A DNA stretch of 6,371 nucleotides from Acidobacteriota bacterium (GTDB lineage: Bacteria; Acidobacteriota; Thermoanaerobaculia; UBA5066): NCBI GenBank assembly GCA_016789625.1, contig JAEUQS010000418.1, positions 1-6,371 of the forward strand. The letters are read 5' to 3'. A model generated the notes under the pieces. The model ran no database searches and was not told where the DNA came from. It was given only the letters and a program-made list of their open reading frames with translations. A program made the position numbers and the translations under genes. Shown here one piece after another: positions 5,746 to 6,371 of the stretch (the first letter of the stretch is position 1; each line of letters opens with the position of its first letter).

Positions 5746-5750
5746 GCCGG
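5737..5750. repeat. 14-bp perfect palindrome over the overlapping convergent stop codons
   Basis: CCGGCCTAGGCCGG is its own reverse complement and centres on the two stop codons: TAG of the YciI-like gene (5743-5745) and the minus-strand TAG of the helicase (5742-5744). In RNA it could fold as a 5-bp GC stem with a CTAG loop on either strand. No T-tract follows in either direction, so an intrinsic bidirectional terminator is possible but not shown. Confidence 0.6.
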
Positions 5751-6371
5751 GCCGTCCGGTCCGCCGGGACCGCGGCGCGGATAGCCCGTGCGCTCCTCGC
5801 GCTCGCGGCGGACGACGACCTTCTGCCCGCGGATCTTGGTTCCGCGGAGCGCCGAGATGACCTGCTCGGCCACGTCTCCGGCCACCTCGACGAGCGAGAA
5901 GCGCTCGGCGATCTCGATGGCGCCGATCGACTTCGAGGCGATGCCGGCCTCGTTCGTGATGGCGCCGAAGAGATCCGCCGGGCGCACGCCGCCGCCGCGT
6001 CCGGCCCCGATGAAGATCGAGACCGAGTCGGGGAAGCGCGGCGTCTTGGGCCGCGGCGTGAACGGCCTCGGAGGACCAGCCGGCGTGAATCCGCCCGCCT
6101 GAGGGGGACCGTCGAAGCGCGGCCGGGGGCGTTCGGCCGGTATGAAGGGCGAAGGGATCTCCGGCTCGTCCTCGCGCGCTCCGCTCGCCTGGTGCACGAG
6201 CTTCACGCCCGCGGCGGCGATGTCCAGGAGCTCGAACTCCTCGGCGAGGGACTCCACCGCCACGCGGTAGCTGTCGAGGTTTCCGCCCAGGATCGTCTCG
6301 CGGAGCGAGGCCCGCGTGAGCTCGAGGCGGCGGGCCTTCAGGTCGGCCACGGTGGGCACCTGGGTGACGTC
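5742..6371 (-). CDS. DEAD-box RNA helicase, C-terminal part with DbpA-type RNA-binding domain
   Basis: The last 209 residues of a minus-strand gene running off the right edge; the RecA-like helicase domains would be beyond 6371. The frame is coding up to the edge (DVTQVPTVADLKARRLELTR), so the GTG at 6359 is an internal Val. This PTVADLxxxRLE segment is typical just after the second RecA domain of CsdA/DeaD-like helicases. An alpha-helical stretch follows (AVESLAEEFELLDIAAAGVK), then a Pro/Arg/Gly-rich linker of about 45 residues. The DbpA RNA-binding domain comes next: VSIFIGAGRGGGVRPADLFG, ITNEAGIASKSIGAIEIAER and VISALRGTKIRGQKVVVR, an RRM-like fold that binds structured RNA. A short basic tail (RTGYPRRGPGGPDGPA) ends the protein. 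The family unwinds RNA duplexes with ATP in ribosome assembly, mRNA turnover or cold adaptation. It converges with the YciI-like gene, sharing stop-codon bases, and looks functionally unrelated to the glycan genes. Confidence 0.92.
   Translation of the reverse strand, partial: DVTQVPTVADLKARRLELTRASLRETILGGNLDSYRVAVESLAEEFELLDIAAAGVKLVHQASGAREDEPEIPSPFIPAERPRPRFDGPPQAGGFTPAGPPRPFTPRPKTPRFPDSVSIFIGAGRGGGVRPADLFGAITNEAGIASKSIGAIEIAERFSLVEVAGDVAEQVISALRGTKIRGQKVVVRREREERTGYPRRGPGGPDGPA

Noticed and set aside
5741..5746. CCTAGG as a restriction or integration site
   Set aside because: It arises from the two overlapping stop codons; no direct repeats, integrase or mobile-element genes are nearby.

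Overview
This is a 6.4 kb stretch of very GC-rich (roughly 70%) bacterial chromosome with almost no non-coding DNA. Six protein-coding genes are recognisable, two of them cut by the window edges. Nothing in the sequence names the species. The GC content, C/G-ending codons, GTG starts, a sulfatase-like protein with a C-terminal beta-sandwich and a surface-glycan cluster would suit a high-GC lineage such as Acidobacteriota, Gemmatimonadota, Myxococcota or an Eisenbacteria-like group. That placement is inference only.

Layout. (1) Positions 2-1468, plus strand: the 3' part of a sulfatase/alkaline-phosphatase-superfamily protein with Thr at the usual Cys/Ser nucleophile position and a C-terminal Ig/FN3-like region. 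(2) 1475-2665, minus strand: a GT4 (GT-B fold) glycosyltransferase, convergent with the sulfatase-like gene. (3) 2686-3684, plus strand: gmd, GDP-mannose 4,6-dehydratase, divergent from the GT4 gene across only 20 bp. (4) 3696-4568 and (5) 4565-5443, plus strand: two different GT2 (GT-A fold) glycosyltransferases. (6) 5440-5745, plus strand: a YciI-like small protein. (7) 5742-6371, minus strand: the C-terminal part of a DEAD-box RNA helicase with a DbpA-type RNA-binding domain. Its stop codon overlaps that of the YciI-like gene.

How they fit together. gmd, the two GT2 genes and the YciI-like gene form a tight co-directional run: an 11-bp gap, then two 4-bp start/stop overlaps (ATGA and GTGA), so they are very likely one translationally coupled operon. 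Gmd would make GDP-4-keto-6-deoxymannose, the precursor of fucose, rhamnose, perosamine and related GDP-6-deoxyhexoses. The three glycosyltransferases would use such sugars, or others, to build a surface polysaccharide or decorate a lipid or protein. The reductase, epimerase or aminotransferase that should follow Gmd is not in the window, nor are a flippase, polymerase or export genes, so the locus continues elsewhere or is incomplete here. The sulfatase-like protein could act on the envelope glycan, but this rests only on neighbourhood. The helicase looks like an unrelated housekeeping gene marking the right edge of the cluster.

There is no stretch of 300 bases without a gene; the longest intergenic gap is 20 bp. 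I saw no RNA gene, CRISPR array, insertion sequence, attachment site or origin. I did not find a convincing new biological system. The points most worth a second look are the Thr-type sulfatase-like protein, the YciI gene coupled to a glycosyltransferase, the lower-GC patch inside gmd, and the perfect palindromes at both convergent gene ends.
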